A DNA stretch of 64,000 bases from Tanypteryx hageni (taxonomy: Eukaryota > Arthropoda > Insecta > Odonata > Petaluridae): assembly GCA_028673005.1 (NCBI GenBank), contig CM054118.1, positions 89,256,858 to 89,320,857 on the forward strand, in the 5' to 3' direction. Position numbers and translations under genes: made by a program. How positions within the stretch are numbered: the first letter of the stretch is position 1; each line of letters starts with the position of its first letter. Positions 24,601 to 37,737 of the stretch are shown here, in pieces. The notes below the pieces were generated by a model, which was given only the letters and a program-made list of their open reading frames with translations, did not search any database and was not told the origin of the DNA.

Positions 24601-27600
24601 AACAAAGCCACCATTCAATCATATACTACAACAATTGGAGGCTAAACATTTTAAATTCAATCTCTTTCTTTCATCTTCATCAACTACACAGTCTAAACTT
24701 TAGTGAGCAGGCCTTGAAACAAATCAAATGGGCAAACCAGAGATAACAGGAAAGGACAGTACTTTTTTATAAATGATTGATAACCCAAAGGAATGCAACC
24801 TGAATAAATATCATAAGTCAGGCTACAATCCTCTGTGGCTAAACTAACTTCATGATTTCAAAGCAAATAATTCTTGGATTGTCATCAGCCCCTGCACAGC
24901 CAATTACCCTTACATAAAAATGATTGCAAAGAAACTTGCAGCAGGGTCTTATAAAATTCCTCCCTAAATTGTGGCACCTTCTCTTTTCGGCATTGTCTTT
25001 TTCTGTGTCTATTCTACATATTGGGTAGCTACCTTCACTTTTCCGTAAGGTGGTTCCTTTGGAACCTACGGTGGCCATTGTCATTTATATACTCCTACAT
25101 TTTAGGTAATTTTTCTTCCACAAGCACTCACCAACTTTTAAACATGGTATAAACTCTCCTCCCCCTTCATTTTATTTCACCAACATTTCAATACATTCCA
25201 ATATCTTCGTCTTTACTTTTGCACAGCTGGGAAGAGGCTCTGAAGCTCCAAGTAAATTATAAAAATGTGCAGAGCAAATGAAAGAAAGTCAAGGATTCAT
25301 ACAAAGGTTTACACAAGGTCACACTATTTTTTACTAAATAATAAAGCAAGATTGATTTTACTTCAGTAGCAGCAAGAAAATGATAGCTGATAAATTTTTT
25401 ACAAAATTACCTAGGTTCATGAAAACAAAGCATAAATACAGTACACACCCTCAAATCTGGGATCCAGAAAACCAGCTTCACAAGAACATTGTTAGATTTA
25501 AAATCACATTGTCAATAATCTGTGAACACACAAGAAAGTCAGAAAAATTTCTGATCTTCGATAAGTGGTGATCTGAAGAACTAGAAAGTATGAAAGCGTT
25601 ATGGAGAAAATTGTGTGCCTAATAGTGTGGATAAGGGTAAAACTTTGCATCACAAACATATGTGATTGTGATAATGTAGATATATGAGTGTTTTTTCAAC
25701 ATAGAAGTGTAGCGTTCTCCGGACCAATGTCAATTGAACATGCCTAGTTGTATCATGATGAAATGAAAATAGAAAAAAAATTTCAATATTCTTAAAGATA
25801 TTTAATTTAAATAGAGGAAATAAAGAGGTCAAGACTTCCTAGCAATCATGAATGAGACAAAAAATAAGTTAACCCCTTAATATAAAACTGATAGCATATG
25901 CCATTTTGAATGCTTCATCCATTTATAGATCCTATTTCCTTTATCTGTCAAGTGATTGCAACCAATAAAAGATGATACTATGGTTATTCAGATCTAGATC
26001 TATCTAGGCCACTATTTTTTAATATTTTTCTTTTTGAGTATTCACAATGTATTTATGGACCATTGCATCTACTAGTAATTGGTTGTTGATGACCAGAATA
26101 CCCTTCAAAGTGATGAGAGTGACAACAAAAGGTTCTATCTTACATGTGGCACAATGGCATAATATATTTTGATTTCAAAGGACTGGATTAGATGATGAAT
26201 GTAACATATAGATGAAATAATAATTTCAAGAGGGGAGTGATCATGTTTTCAATTTCAACTGATACAAGGGGTCCCAATTATAACTTGCCCATTTATATGT
26301 TTTCCTGCACTTACGTTGCTGATGTTTTTGGAAAAAACACAAAAATTCCCTGCACTTACGTTGTTTACCTAAAAATTCTCTGTGCTTACACAGTTTCCAT
26401 TTTAAGTAGAAAACAGAAAATTTGCATTTGGCGTCTGTGTATCCTAAGCATCTTGCATTTCTACCCAGCATCCTCTGCCTTTCTTAGTCTTTTTTAATTC
26501 ACATGTGGCATAGCTAGTGCTCAACATAAGTGGTGTTCACTGTACTGTATCCTGAAATATTTGTGCAACCCTGCAACAATGAGCTCCAAGTGTAGTGGTA
26601 GTGGATGTGCTAGTGCTCAATGTAAAAAACAGTGCAAGGGTATAACTCTCGACGTAAAATTAGAAGTTGGTTATTAAGAGTTTGGTTAAGTAAAAATGCT
26701 TTTTATAATTCTGTCCTGTGCATTAAAAATGGGTTTGTGGAATAAAATTATTGCTAAGTTATAAAAAAGGATTGAAAATGAGTGATAAGTTAGTAAAAAT
26801 GTTTTCGAAATGTCATAGAAATACTGTGCACTACGTAATGAAAACGGCTTTCAATTAGTGTATTGTAAGTAAAAATGCCATTTAAAGATCCTTAAAATCA
26901 GAAGTTGTTCTAAATGTGCACATAATGTTACATACAGTACTGTATACCAGACAAAATGGTGCCTGTACTTAACATATTTGCATTGCTATAAGTAAAACAC
27001 CTTACCCTATCCTCCTGTCCCTATCTGTACATTAATCCATTGTCTCTAATGGGAGAAATTTTGCATTAAGTTGCATCGGTGAAGTCTACATTCCTACAAT
27101 CCCTAACCCCAATCCTATTTTACATTACTATTATGGGGGAAAATTCCCTCTTATAAGTGGTTTTGCTATACATTGCACTTTTGTGGTCTCTAACCACAAC
27201 GTATGATGGGAATCCCCTGTAGTATAAATGAGGTTTATGGGCATAGAAGTAGGATAAATCCATTACTGCAAAATAATATTCAACTATAGGAATGCTACAT
27301 TCCTTTTATAATTTCATGGCACATGTATTAGTTCACTCAATTCTCGCAACACACTGAACTGAATTCCATGAGATTCGACAGAACAATTTTATCACTCAGA
27401 AGTCAACAAAAGTGAGAGAAAACAATTGCCTTCCCCCTCATAGCAGATGGAGCAAATTATGGCTAAAAATTATATTTTGAAACTATTTAGACATTACAGC
27501 CTTATTATGAAATAACTCAATGAAAAATTACAAATTCTCCAATAACGAAGTATTTTTGTTGAAGCTTCAACTAACTGAAACAGTGTGACATGTGACACAT

Positions 27601-29966
27601 TTAACCATAAAGTCATACTCTTTTTAATAAATTTCTTTTTTGTGGTCTTAGTTAACATTAAAACAGAGAGACATACTTCCTTTCTCTACAATTTTACTAA
27701 ATACTTCATCACAGTGCACCAGTGTGCAGTGGTACAACTGTTGCAGAGCACTTCACTATAGGATTTTGTTAACGGTTTTTATTATTGTATCATTAATTCG
27801 GATTCAAGGTGGCTTACAGGACACTAACTCCCAAAATAAAATACCCTTCAACAGAAAGATGAGTGTGAAATGGGTAATACTTGCACAAAGAAGAGAGTAA
27901 AAGATAGGAATTATTTATAAAACTGGATTGAAAATCCTGATTTCTGCAGCCCATCATGATTTGAAAGGTATATATCAATCAAAATTGAAGAGTAAAATTT
28001 TATAAACAAAATTTGTATCAAATTAAAAACATAATAACTTCCATAGACAAGACTCGATTGGACAATATTTTCCAATATTCCAAATTTTTCTTTTAAATAC
28101 CTTAAAGAAATTAATTAAATAAGAGCACTAAATTATTCAAACTTGATGGAATTAAATCATACTTGAGGGTTTAAAGAATTTCATTATTTCATATCGTTAC
28201 GTATGTATATATGGGCCATTTTTAGGAAAATATCCCATTAAAAATAAGAAACAAAAAATGAAAAATCTTGCAACAGCTTGGTCCTAAGCTTCCCAGATTT
28301 GTGAGGGTGCACTTGATTATCAAGCTACAATGATTTGCTCTATCATGCATGATCATTCTCTTATTTATCATTATTTTATCCTCTTTTGCAAATATCCATC
28401 CCAACGATGTAGAATTTCAAACTGTATAAGTTTATAAATCCATGAAACCATTTGAAGCGAAATCATTAGACAAAAAAATGATAGCACAATATAAAAATGG
28501 GAAAAAGATCAGCATATCAATCTGTTAAGTCCTTCAAAATTTTCACTGCCCTTTTGACACTTGAGTAAATTTTGAAGAAGTAGCATTGAAGGATGACAAA
28601 GTGAAGGAAAAAAGAGGTTCTGACCAAATCAAAAGAAAAATAATCAGCTTCGTATTCCAGAATAAATATGTAACTGATAGCATGTGTCTCAATTCACTTT
28701 CCTTTTCTTAGGATGAAATCCTGTTTTTATGCAGTAATAAAATAGACCACTTATCCAAATATGACCACGTTTTAATGCTATCCATTTGGAAATGCAAATG
28801 TAAAGAAGAAAGACAAACACTGTCCGCATTTGTGTGTGTGTACATACACACAAACACATATCAACACTATTCATTAATATAAGGAATGGGTGATTCGAGC
28901 ATGGGGACATATATCACAGTTATAGAAAATCATATCTTTCTTTCTAAACCATCCCCTTGTTTTAAAGAACTTTTTCACTGTACTTCTGAGTATGTACTAC
29001 TTAATCTTAAAATTAGGATGAGAAAAAATATGTGAATCGCTCTAGATCTTTCTTGGGCATAAAGTAAATGAAACCATAGCCCTAACACTATTTTCCTAAG
29101 TTTTTGGGCAGTAAAAAGCAATATATAATATTTAAATAACATTAACTTTTTCATAAAAAAGCCAATTAAATGTAGAAAATTCATAGTAATTGTCTTTTGA
29201 ATAAAACTTTTGGCCCATGTTGTGAAGGCAGTTTTGTTGCAGCAGCAGATCATAAATGTGAAATTGTTCACTGAACTTTCAAGTCACCAGTTAGAATAAT
29301 ATCTCTAATAGTAAGAAAAAATTATCAACTCATCAAATTCATACATTGCTAAGTGCTTCAGCTAAAATAAGTATAGTTTACTAAGTTATTGCAAGAATGT
29401 GTACTTGTGGCTATCTAAATAAGCATCAGAAGAGAAAAACAGCTTTTAGGACAGATTGCCATGCTTAATAATATTTAACTAAACATAATATCAATTATAA
29501 TAAAAGAAATAAATTAAAGCATACACAGTAATTTTGAGGAATATTGTGCTACTAAGATGAGCTTCTGTGAGCCATATTGTCCCAACCTACAAAAATGCAA
29601 TTTACATTTGAAGCATATCATTGCAGTCATCACCTTTAACAACAAAATAATAGATGACCCTGCAACTTTACTTCCTTGACTTCATCCAAACTGTGATTCA
29701 CATCCTTTTCATTGAAAAGTTGTGAATCATTGGAATCTTTGGGGGAGAATTTTCTCCCCCAAGGGGGAGAAAGTTTAAACAATCAGATGAGATTTTGCTC
29801 ATCTCCCTCAACAGTACTGAAGATAACAGCCTTCCTCAAAACCACACTCCATTCATACACAGTATTCCACTTTCTCACATATTCATCCACAATTTCATAC
29901 AACTGTTTATTTGTCCACCTATATGTAGGAGTAAGGGCCATCAGTGAGGGCGCTACACAGCAGGAG
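21700..29966. other. Transposon-poor stretch downstream of the slo stop; possible long 3' UTR or intergenic DNA
   Basis: Apart from one Tigger fragment at 26579-26677 and a short TG/AC run at 28825-28855, no repeats, TIRs or protein motifs are recognised over 8 kb, in contrast to the TE-filled introns on the other side of the stop codon. The open frames here are all under 100 codons, low in complexity and match nothing I know. Confidence 0.4.
26579..26677 (+). pseudogene. pogo/Tigger transposase N-terminal fragment
   Basis: ATG at 26579 opens MSSKCSGSGCASAQ then KKQCKGITLDVKLEVGY and a stop. This matches the start of Tigger/CENP-B-type transposases (KKQRKxITLDxKLEV). The helix-turn-helix that should follow is missing, and AT-rich sequence follows directly. 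Probably an internally deleted, non-autonomous copy. Confidence 0.6.
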
Positions 29967-30047
29967 TCAGGAGTTGTCATCCTTGCCCCTGGTTCCTCGA
30001 TTTGGTTTGTACTCAAGTCCAGGGTCAAACTGCATCAAGACAAATAC
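29967..30047 (-). CDS. slo: slo terminal coding exon with stop codon
   Basis: After acceptor CATTTTCAG the exon reads VFVLMQFDPGLEYKP, then NRGTRGKDDNS and TGA. The motif VFVLMQFDPGLEYKP is the end of RCK2 in arthropod Slo, and a short variable linker ending KDDNS is the usual arthropod C-terminus. The exon starts in phase 0, matching the end of the 46346-46439 exon. An AATAAA on the minus strand at 29911-29906, about 56 nt after the stop, could be a proximal polyadenylation signal, but nothing proves its use. The true 3' UTR may run much further toward lower coordinates. Confidence 0.94.
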   Translation of the reverse strand, partial: VFVLMQFDPGLEYKPNRGTRGKDDNS

Positions 30048-30341
30048 CTGAAAATGAAACCAAAGTCAAAATTCCCTGTATTTTCTTTCATATGGAAGTG
30101 GAAGCCTAATTCTAGTAATGTTTAAAGGTTAACATTTTAAAATAAGAAAGATCAATGATTGAAAAAATATATTTTAAATTCAAGCTGATCTCTAATGCAA
30201 ATTTTAGTCAAGCAGTACAGAATTTAAAAGAAAATATAGTGAATGTTTTCTATACAGTTATATTAACCGGCTAGAAAACGGCCGGACGAAAATTATTCTT
30301 ATTCATTCCCTGGGGAGATAAATGCTAAATGAAACAATATA

Positions 30342-32518
30342 CAGTAATCCCTCACCAACTGCGGTTTCTCCAACCATGGTTTTGAGTATACATGTTTAGT
30401 GAAATGTATGCAGTTTCACCAAATGCAGTATGAGGTTTCGAGTATACATGGTTTGAGGTGCATATTTTCATTTTTTCCAAAATGGTTGGAGTAACCTTGA
30501 TGTATTTTAATTGAAGAAAAGCTAACGTACATCTGTATTTACTTCTAGATGTATTGATTTCTGCAATGCTCAATTTCAAATTGTATGTACATTAATTTGA
30601 TAATCTAATTAATTAATTTATATTAGCAAATAATCTAGATTTATTAGTGAATTAATTTGATTAAACACACCTAATTGTTATCGCATTATTATCACCTATT
30701 TGTAATTAGTTATTCATATCATCAGGCTTAGCAGGGCCAGAGAAGTACTTGTGCATAGCTTTCATTTTCGGTTTGTCTCTGCCCAATGACCTCACATTTG
30801 ATCCCTACTCTGAATTTCTGGTTGATTATGCTTATTCAGAAAGACTTTTTGTATATAAATGCTCTATAATGATGGCATCTTCCATTTCAATGTGTCAGCA
30901 TAAAGGCGTCTGGTTGAAGTAGTGGATCATGTTGAAATTATTCATTTTGAATACGCTTGCGATGCTTCAACTTGCATTTCTCGCTGTCTTATTTATTACA
31001 ATGTAATGATAACATAATGATGAAATACGTACAATGTAGTATCTCCTTACAATCCACTCTGGTAATGACACACTCGTCAGTACCATAGAACTGTGTTGCT
31101 CGGTGGACATATTGCTGCTTCTCGGGAGAATTTTGTGTTTTTTGACTTTAATTTTTCCCAAAAGTACCTTTGTCTTATTTTCTTAATGCTTTGAAGACTA
31201 CAGTGTTATAAATGAACATTTATTTTACCCTTTAATATGGCCTCTAAACGTTCAAAAAGTGCTACAAGTGAATGTGTAAAAAGAGCAAAAAAGTTATGAC
31301 TTTGGAGGAGAAAATAAAAGTGCTTGACTTGCACGTGGAGAGAGTGCAGCATTGGTGGTGCGGGTTTTAGGAGTGAATGAATCAACCATTAGAACATTCA
31401 AGAAGAATGATGCTACTATAAGGGCAAGTGTTGCATGTGGAACGTCAAAAAGTTCTTAAGTGTCTTACATGCCTCGTGACCATAATTTAGAGAAGATGGA
31501 AAAGGCCCTTAAGATATGGATAGAAGATCAGGCCCAGAAAAATGTGCCCTTAAGCACCGCAATGACTTGTGAAAAGGCCAGGCGTTTACACAAGCATTTT
31601 ATCAAGACTTGCAAAAAAGAAACAAGGGAGAATGCAAGTGCAAACGACATTAAATTTAAAGCTAGTAAGGGCTGGTTCGAAAACTTTAAAAAGAAGTATA
31701 GTCTGCATAACATAAAACTTGTGGGAGAATCTGCCTCAGCAGATCACGATGCCACAGCAATGTTTCCTGAAAAATTGAAAAATGTGATCCAGGAGAAGGG
31801 TTACCCAATGGAGCAGGTTTTTAATGCTGACAAATTTGGTATGTTTTGGAAGCGGATGCCTTCTAGAACTTTTATTTCAAAGCCTAATGATGTTGAGGAG
31901 CTCCTTCAGTCCCAGGCCAAGGAGTTAACAGAAGGAGACCTTGAAGGAATTGGTAGCGATGAGGAGGATGATGTTTTTGTATAAAAACCATATCTGACAG
32001 TCAATAACCTTAGCAAGGGAATGCTGATGGCATTTAACCTTGCTGACCATTTTTGGAAATCGATCCAGTTTCAGAGCATAGCTTAAACTTTAAGTGAGGG
32101 CTGGAAGAATTGTTGAGGCCCTGTAAGGAGGTGCAGAGGGATTTGAGAAGTGAAATGAGCCAATCATCCATTCGGAGTTTTTTTGAGAACAAAATTACCA
32201 CTGATGCTCAAGCCAACCAAGATGTCGTCGTATTAAATAAAGACTCAAACTAGGAGGATAGTCTCCTTTTTTGGAGATAAGTAAATCTTGTTCCATCATC
32301 TTGTTCTTAAATTTTTTTATTATTGCAATGTCAACCTTACAATCGTTTTTAATCATTTTATCATGGTATAAATGGAAAATAACGTTTACTTTGTTTTTTT
32401 ATACAGGTATTTAATGCCATTTTTATTGTTCTTCCCCTTATTTTCTATGGAATCTTGGTCTTACCAACCGTGGCACTTTTCAGGAATGTAACCCCCGCAG
32501 TTGGTGAGGGCAGATATA
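30342..32518 (+). mobile_element. Tigger/pogo-type DNA transposon, internally decayed
   Basis: The left end starts after TA at 30340-30341 with cagtaatccctcacc. The right end carries the reverse complement: ccctcaccaactgcgg (30349-30364) pairs perfectly with ccgcagttggtgaggg (32495-32510). The outermost right bases are decayed, so the exact end (about 32518) is uncertain. A Tigger transposase relic lies inside on the plus strand. The element sits in the last slo intron. Confidence 0.8.
31237..31984 (+). pseudogene. Tigger/pogo transposase relic with the DDE core deleted
   Basis: Starts MASKRSKSATSEC, shifts frame to MTLEEKIKVLDLHVE, shifts again to ESAALVVRVLGVNESTIRT (psq helix-turn-helix). 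It then opens from 31460 with the CENP-B-type DNA-binding domain: MEKALKIWIEDQAQKNVPL, KGWFENFKKKY, and the first catalytic block QVFNADKFGMFWKRMPSRT, where the family has NADETGLFW. Immediately afterwards it jumps to an acidic C-terminus (ELTEGDLEGIGSDEEDD). Roughly 250 residues of the DDE domain, with the second and third catalytic aspartates, are gone. It cannot be active. Confidence 0.85.
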
Positions 32519-32609
32519 TAGTATTTTTCATAACAACCCTTTCTATACATAACTTTTTTTCTTTTTTACAGGGCGATCCAGCCTTCATGTGGCACACACA
32601 AGATTTTAA

Positions 32610-34226
32610 CTATTTTTCAAGTTTTTCAGGAAAATGATTTTTATTGCTCAAATCAAGATTACTAATGGTTCTGTGTCTTTTGTTGCATTTATTTGCCCTG
32701 GTTTCTCTTAGGTAGCTCCTCACTCTGTTGTGATGGAAATCCAGTTGGTTCATTTTATCCATTGCAGCCATTCGATGCAATTTCCACGCATTAGTGACTG
32801 TCATGTCTAGCATATATGCAAACAGAACCCAGCACCACTTTTTCTTTTACAGCTCTCTATACAAAGCAATACATTGGTCATGAATATACACACCACCCAT
32901 GCCAGCATTATATGTAGTGAATGATGCAGGTTGAGGAACATTAATTTGAGCTTTTTCCACTTTAGGCCATCGTTTTACATAATGCAGTGGTTCAACGAAA
33001 TCATAGTTTGTTAGGATAGAGCAGACGTTGTCCTTCCACTTTACATACAATATGGCATTATTCTCATCAAAATGGTAATTGTAGGTTCCTATGTTCTTTT
33101 TTTTCATATCCTTTGAAAGCATAATAGGACAAATATGAACTTGATTGTCTCTTACAGTTCCCATTGCTCTGATTGTTTTCTTTTTAAGGTACACCAATAA
33201 CACATAAGTGGTGAAATAATTATCAAAGAAAACCATGTAATTTGAGGGATTTGGTACATGGTTCAACAAATTGGTCAAAACTCTAGCACCTACAGGTAAA
33301 GATTTGGAATGTTGTGGTTGATAATGATTGTTCCACAGTAAATATCAAAGACCCAAAAGAACTGCTCAACATCCAGTTTTTGTACCCAAACCTTACAAGT
33401 TTTCCTTTGATAAATTGTTTTGCTTGATTATTTCTGATATGCTTCACCATGGATTCATCTACTGATTAGTCTTTGTGGAAGAAACCCCATTGGCAAAAAC
33501 TTTTTATAAGCATAAGTGGCCTAATTATGAACATTCAGTCTTGAGATTTCCCTATTTAGCTATTATTAGTCATGTACAAAAACTGTTTGATTTCTAAATA
33601 ACGATCTCATGAGATGCTATCCTAAATAAGTGAAACTCACAGGTCCTCATTGAGAGAACAAAACATTTGCTCTTGTGGTAAACAATTATAAGCTGTCTGC
33701 AATTAAATAGCAAAAAAAAATGTTCACATTTCATTCACACTAATGTTGAAATATATATAAAATATATAAAATAGTTTTGTCACAAACATATTGTATGGTT
33801 TCAAATATATCTCTTGGAGAAAAATCTTTCTGTTAATTTATAACAGTATGAAAAATACTATCATTTGTTCCAAAAGCAGAATATATGGGATGTTTTTTAA
33901 CCATCTTGTCTTCACAAAGTCAAAATATTCATCACCTGAAACACCGGCAGATTCATTCCCTTTTATATTCTCTTTGATTTCTTAGTAGCATCATCTTCTT
34001 CTGTAATAGTATCTGGAAGCAAGACTCCAATGATACCGAGAATATCTTGCAGAAATGAATTAGGTCCACACAAAATGTTATCATCAAATTCCTCACAGTC
34101 CCTCAGTTCATCTAAATTTGGTGGAAGAATACTGACATGAAACTCTTCAGCATTTTCATAATTGCTGAATTCTTCATTCATTATAGCAAGAACAGCTTCT
34201 TCCAGTTTTTTCTCCAGAAAAACCAT
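32610..34226 (-). pseudogene. piggyBac-type transposase relic
   Basis: Minus-strand fragments in order: N-terminus at 34226-33963 with ILPPNLDELRDCEEFDD, as in PGBD2/3-like proteins. Near 33470-33370 come SVDESMVKHIRNNQAKQF then KGKLVRFGYKNWML, the first catalytic region. At 33278-32847 come NLLNHVPNPSNYMVFFDNYFT (second catalytic Asp), KKKTIRAMGTVRDNQ, VKWKDNVCSILTN and RWPKVEKAQINVPQP. At 32813-32610 come DMTVTNAWKLHRM and HFPEKLEK. Several frameshifts separate the pieces and the C-terminal cysteine-rich domain was not found. No TTAA-flanked ends were identified. It lies just beyond the right end of the Tigger element. Confidence 0.85.
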
Positions 34227-35074
34227 TTAATCCATGGTAAATTGTATATAGTTTATTCCAATATTGTGCCTACAATGCAAAACCAATTATACGTATAAGC
34301 GCCTAATGCCTTCATATGAGGACAGCATAAAATAACTTGAAAAATAATACAGAAATTATACAAATATATATAATACAATTTTTACTTACAGTAAAATAGA
34401 GTATTTATAACCAAATGCACTTTACACAAGTTATAAAATACTGTGACTTATTTTAATTATACACAAATTTCTTTGTAGCTGCATGCACAATTTTTTCATG
34501 CTTGTTGGCAGTCAACCAAAGACTAAATGTTTCCAGTGTAGCAGTATGCGTGTAAATAGTCCCCAAGACTTCCCCCATTCATACAAAAATATAAATGGAA
34601 AGACATTGTAAAACAGTTCGGCACAATAGTATTTCAACTAGCCATCCTCAAACATGGACGGTTGGCATTAATGAGTTTACATAAGGTGTCTTCAGAAATT
34701 ATATAAATACAAGTATACCTCGTGATACGTTGTTTAGCGATATGCTTTTTTTGGTTTAATGCTCATTACACTTTCTGCCTCTACCTCTCGATCCACTCAC
34801 TTGATTTAGACATACGCTCTTACAAAATCCGGAGAATGAAGACCCTTTCTCTGCTCATTCAAAAGGTCTCAACATGAGCAATGATACAGTTCAGGACCCC
34901 GTTATCAGAATCGCAAAATTTGGAAAACCTAAAATCTGTAAGGTTTGCAGCTAAATTGGTTTTTGCATTTGAAACTGCCGCCTTGTGATTTTTTGATTTG
35001 CTGCCATGTAGTGCCACTGCTAAATATGGCAACCAGCTCTGAAGTTATGAAAGATTAAAGGTATTATCGTATTA

Positions 35075-36426
35075 CCGTATATACTCGTGTATAAGTCGAT
35101 CTCATGTGTAGGTCGACCCCCGAAATTTTCATAAATTTTTTTTTTCATATATCTCGTATATAAGTGGACTCCAGATTTTCAGGTGTAGTAGGACGAATTT
35201 TTTTGTATTCAATATGTGTTGATCCATTAAGTTCCACGTTAAGTTCCCTTTAGTCCAATATAACTACGTTGTATCAAAGTAGCAGCGAAGCAGTCCGATG
35301 TCTCCCACAGCACCACTGCATAATAACAAAAGTCATTAAAATGTATATTCCTTTGTAATAGATCAAATAACTTGGGATAGACTTCGTATTTCGTCCCGTT
35401 GCTCATTCAGAAGCTATCTTTGTAAACGAGAACAGGGAACAAAACTGACATTGGACCGAGGAGGATAGGTAGTGCCAAAATTGACAATGAAGCAGCGGAA
35501 AGATGTACTATGTGGTCCTAGGAAATCCGTGTTTTGCATGTTTTTGGAAGAGGAATGGAGGACCCTACCCTTCAGAGAGTGCAAATATGAATGTGGAAGA
35601 AAAACGAAGCCAACCCCTAACCAACCCAACCCTGTGTGGAAGCGTAATATTTCATAAGTTTCAAATATCCGTAATATTTAGGTATGAGTGCATAATACAA
35701 TATCTTGGTGAGGGCAAACGTGAACATGGAAGCCAAGATTGCAAAGGGTAAACAAAGCGATGCTAGTACCGCCGACGTTACAATAAAGAATATTACATGT
35801 CTCCCCTTACCTATGTTGTTTCATAAACCTCGCAATCTTATATTTAGTTTTTCTTCCATTTATCCACCTTTCCTCCTGGTAGTTCCATTTTTTGTCACTT
35901 TCACGGCGTCGCCAGCACTAGCGTCATCTTGTTTACATTCACTCTGGTTATGTGCACAGTACTAAAATTTTTATACCATAAATACTTTGGTGATACTAAT
36001 TTAATCTGCAATGCTTAGAGGTAGATGTTGCCTTTCCATGAATCATCAATGAGGTGTTTTTTATTTGCATGTTACAGAGTTACCATATCTGTCTTGCTGC
36101 CAGTTTTCTGTCTTGTCACTGTCACGTTACCGAATGTTAGGTTTACCAAATTTGCTTAATTATTTGCAAAGCATCAGAGATCAACTTAGGATCACCAAAT
36201 TATATAGTAATTTATTCCTTCTATACATTGGTATTTAAATATTCGATAGTAATAGATACATTTAGGTACCATAAAAATGTAAATTCCATCAAATTTTAAT
36301 AACTGCAGGGCAAATAAAGTCGTGGGTTTAAACCTTTAAAAAATATTTCTTGTGTATAAGTCAATCCCCAACTTTTTCGCTAAAAATTTGGTCTTAAAAC
36401 CTCGACCTATACACAAGTATATATAG
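35075..36426. mobile_element. TA-flanked CCGTATATAC-type TIR element nested in the Jerky/Tigger element
   Basis: Left end ccgtatatactcgtgtata follows TA. The right end, reverse complemented, reads ctatatatacttgtgtata before TA (36427-36428). The subterminal words aagtcgatc and gtcgacccccg recur, inverted, as aagtcaatcccc and cctcgacc. Size is 1,352 bp. Internal frames (35472-35965) are short and unrecognised. Related ends (CCGTATCTGCCC) occur at 41301, 42462, 43363 and possibly 47405 and 59000. Confidence 0.75.
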
Positions 36427-36475
36427 TATATTATAAGGCATTTTCTTTTAAAACGTATCATTTTCAGCCCCTAAG

Positions 36476-36667
36476 ATGTCTAAAAGGCCAAGAACCAGTT
36501 CTCAAGGTAGAAATATGAAGAAGAAGCATTTGACACTCAGTATTAAACAGGAAGTGGACTTATTGAGGAAATTGGATAAGGGGGCGCTGGTGAAGATGTT
36601 AAGTGATGAATTTGGTGTTGGAATTTTGATTGTTTACGATATAAAAAAACAAAAGGAAGTTACTTAA
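36476..36667 (+). pseudogene. Jerky/Tigger transposase N-terminal fragment
   Basis: Reads MSKRPRTSSQGRN then KKKHLTLSIKQEVDLLRKL and KMLSDEFGVGILIVYDIKKQ, the CENP-B/psq-type helix-turn-helix of Jerky-like transposases. After a frame break near 36665 the pattern continues as ADSDVLSLMG. Nothing of the CENP-B second domain or DDE core follows before the right TIR at 37078, so this is an internally deleted copy. Confidence 0.8.
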
Positions 36668-37380
36668 AACTTTTGCTGATAGTGATGTTCTGAGTTTAAT
36701 GGGTTTATGTGGGTGTATAAAATACAAGAGGTTTTGCAAAAAAATAAGCCTAAGTACACAAAACAATTAACATTGCAGGACATGTTTTAAAAAATTAAGG
36801 ATCGTTCTGTTGACAAAAATGATGGCTCTCAGTGTTAAACTTCAAGGAAAATGTAATCACTTACAGACAGAATTTTGTAATACATATATAAAGTTATATT
36901 GAATATTGGAAGGCTCCTGAAACCAGTAAAATTTGTATTTTGTAAGAATTTCTAAACAATGCTAGTCTTAATATATGTTTTAATTATATATTTGCATGTT
37001 TTATAATTTCTCCTACTGAGGACCCAAAATCCAGAAAGTCTTTGGTCCCATGCTTTCTGGATAACGGGTCTTCAACTGTACACTGTATTTTATTTATACT
37101 TTGATGATAATTAGAGTATTGTTAATTAAAAATTCTTTCATCTAGTAACATTTCAAAGACTAACTGGTCCATCATAAACAATATAAAAAAGATTAAATTT
37201 AATCCAACTGATTTAACTCCTGATGATTTTGTTAAATTTTATGAAAATGTTGCTCATGAGATTCATCGTGGACTCCCCTTAAGTAACAGAAATATAAAAT
37301 TCTGCTTAGAGAATGACAAACTAAAAAAATTCATAAGTACTGATACAATCCACAGAAGCAATTCCTTCTTTCTACAACCA

Positions 37381-37737
37381 GTGACTGAAATTGAAGTTGA
37401 TAATATAATTGTGAGTCTAAAAAATACAAGCCTCAATGTTAGGCTATTAAGGATATCTAAGGAATACATAATAAAACCTCTCACTAAACTAATAAATAAC
37501 TCCCTTGCTACTGGCATTTCCTCATCTGCTCTAAAGAAACCTAAAATAATTCCAATACATAAGAAAGGAAATTTGGCTGATCCCTCAAATTTTAGGCCAT
37601 CATCAATTGGTCCCATCCTGTCAAAAATATATGAATTGGCTATAAAAAGTAGGCTAAATAACTATCTGGAAAACATAATATACTTAACCCATAATCACAG
37701 GCATCAGTCTCTCAGACTGCATGAAAAATTTCAATAG
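37381..37737 (+). pseudogene. Reverse transcriptase fragment, N-terminal fingers
   Basis: Reads VTEIEVDNIIVSLKNTS (GTG codon at 37381), then KKPKIIPIHKKGN and FRPSSIGPILSKIYELAIK, motifs 1-2 of non-LTR reverse transcriptases. The last 18 codons (from 37684) are read through into the inserted piggyBac-type element and do not belong to the enzyme. Upstream reading in the same frame continues back to about 37141. Confidence 0.85.

Larger units (their letters stand above)
34886..37078 (+). mobile_element. Jerky/Tigger-type element with TA duplication, carrying a nested insertion
   Basis: TIRs cagttcaggaccccgtt (34886) and, reverse complemented from 37078, cagttgaagacccgtt, both followed by atcagaa or atccagaa. 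Both are flanked by TA (34884-34885, 37079-37080). Length is 2,193 bp, of which 1,352 bp is a nested element at 35075-36426. A helix-turn-helix start of a Jerky-like transposase remains at 36476. Confidence 0.85.

Noticed and set aside
24839..25084. 81-codon minus-strand ORF (MTMATVGSKGTTL...)
   Set aside because: No recognisable domain, no splice or conservation evidence; likely a chance frame in the region downstream of slo.
29783..30028. 81-codon minus-strand ORF overlapping the last slo exon
   Set aside because: It is in a different frame from the slo reading; the slo frame gives a conserved protein end.
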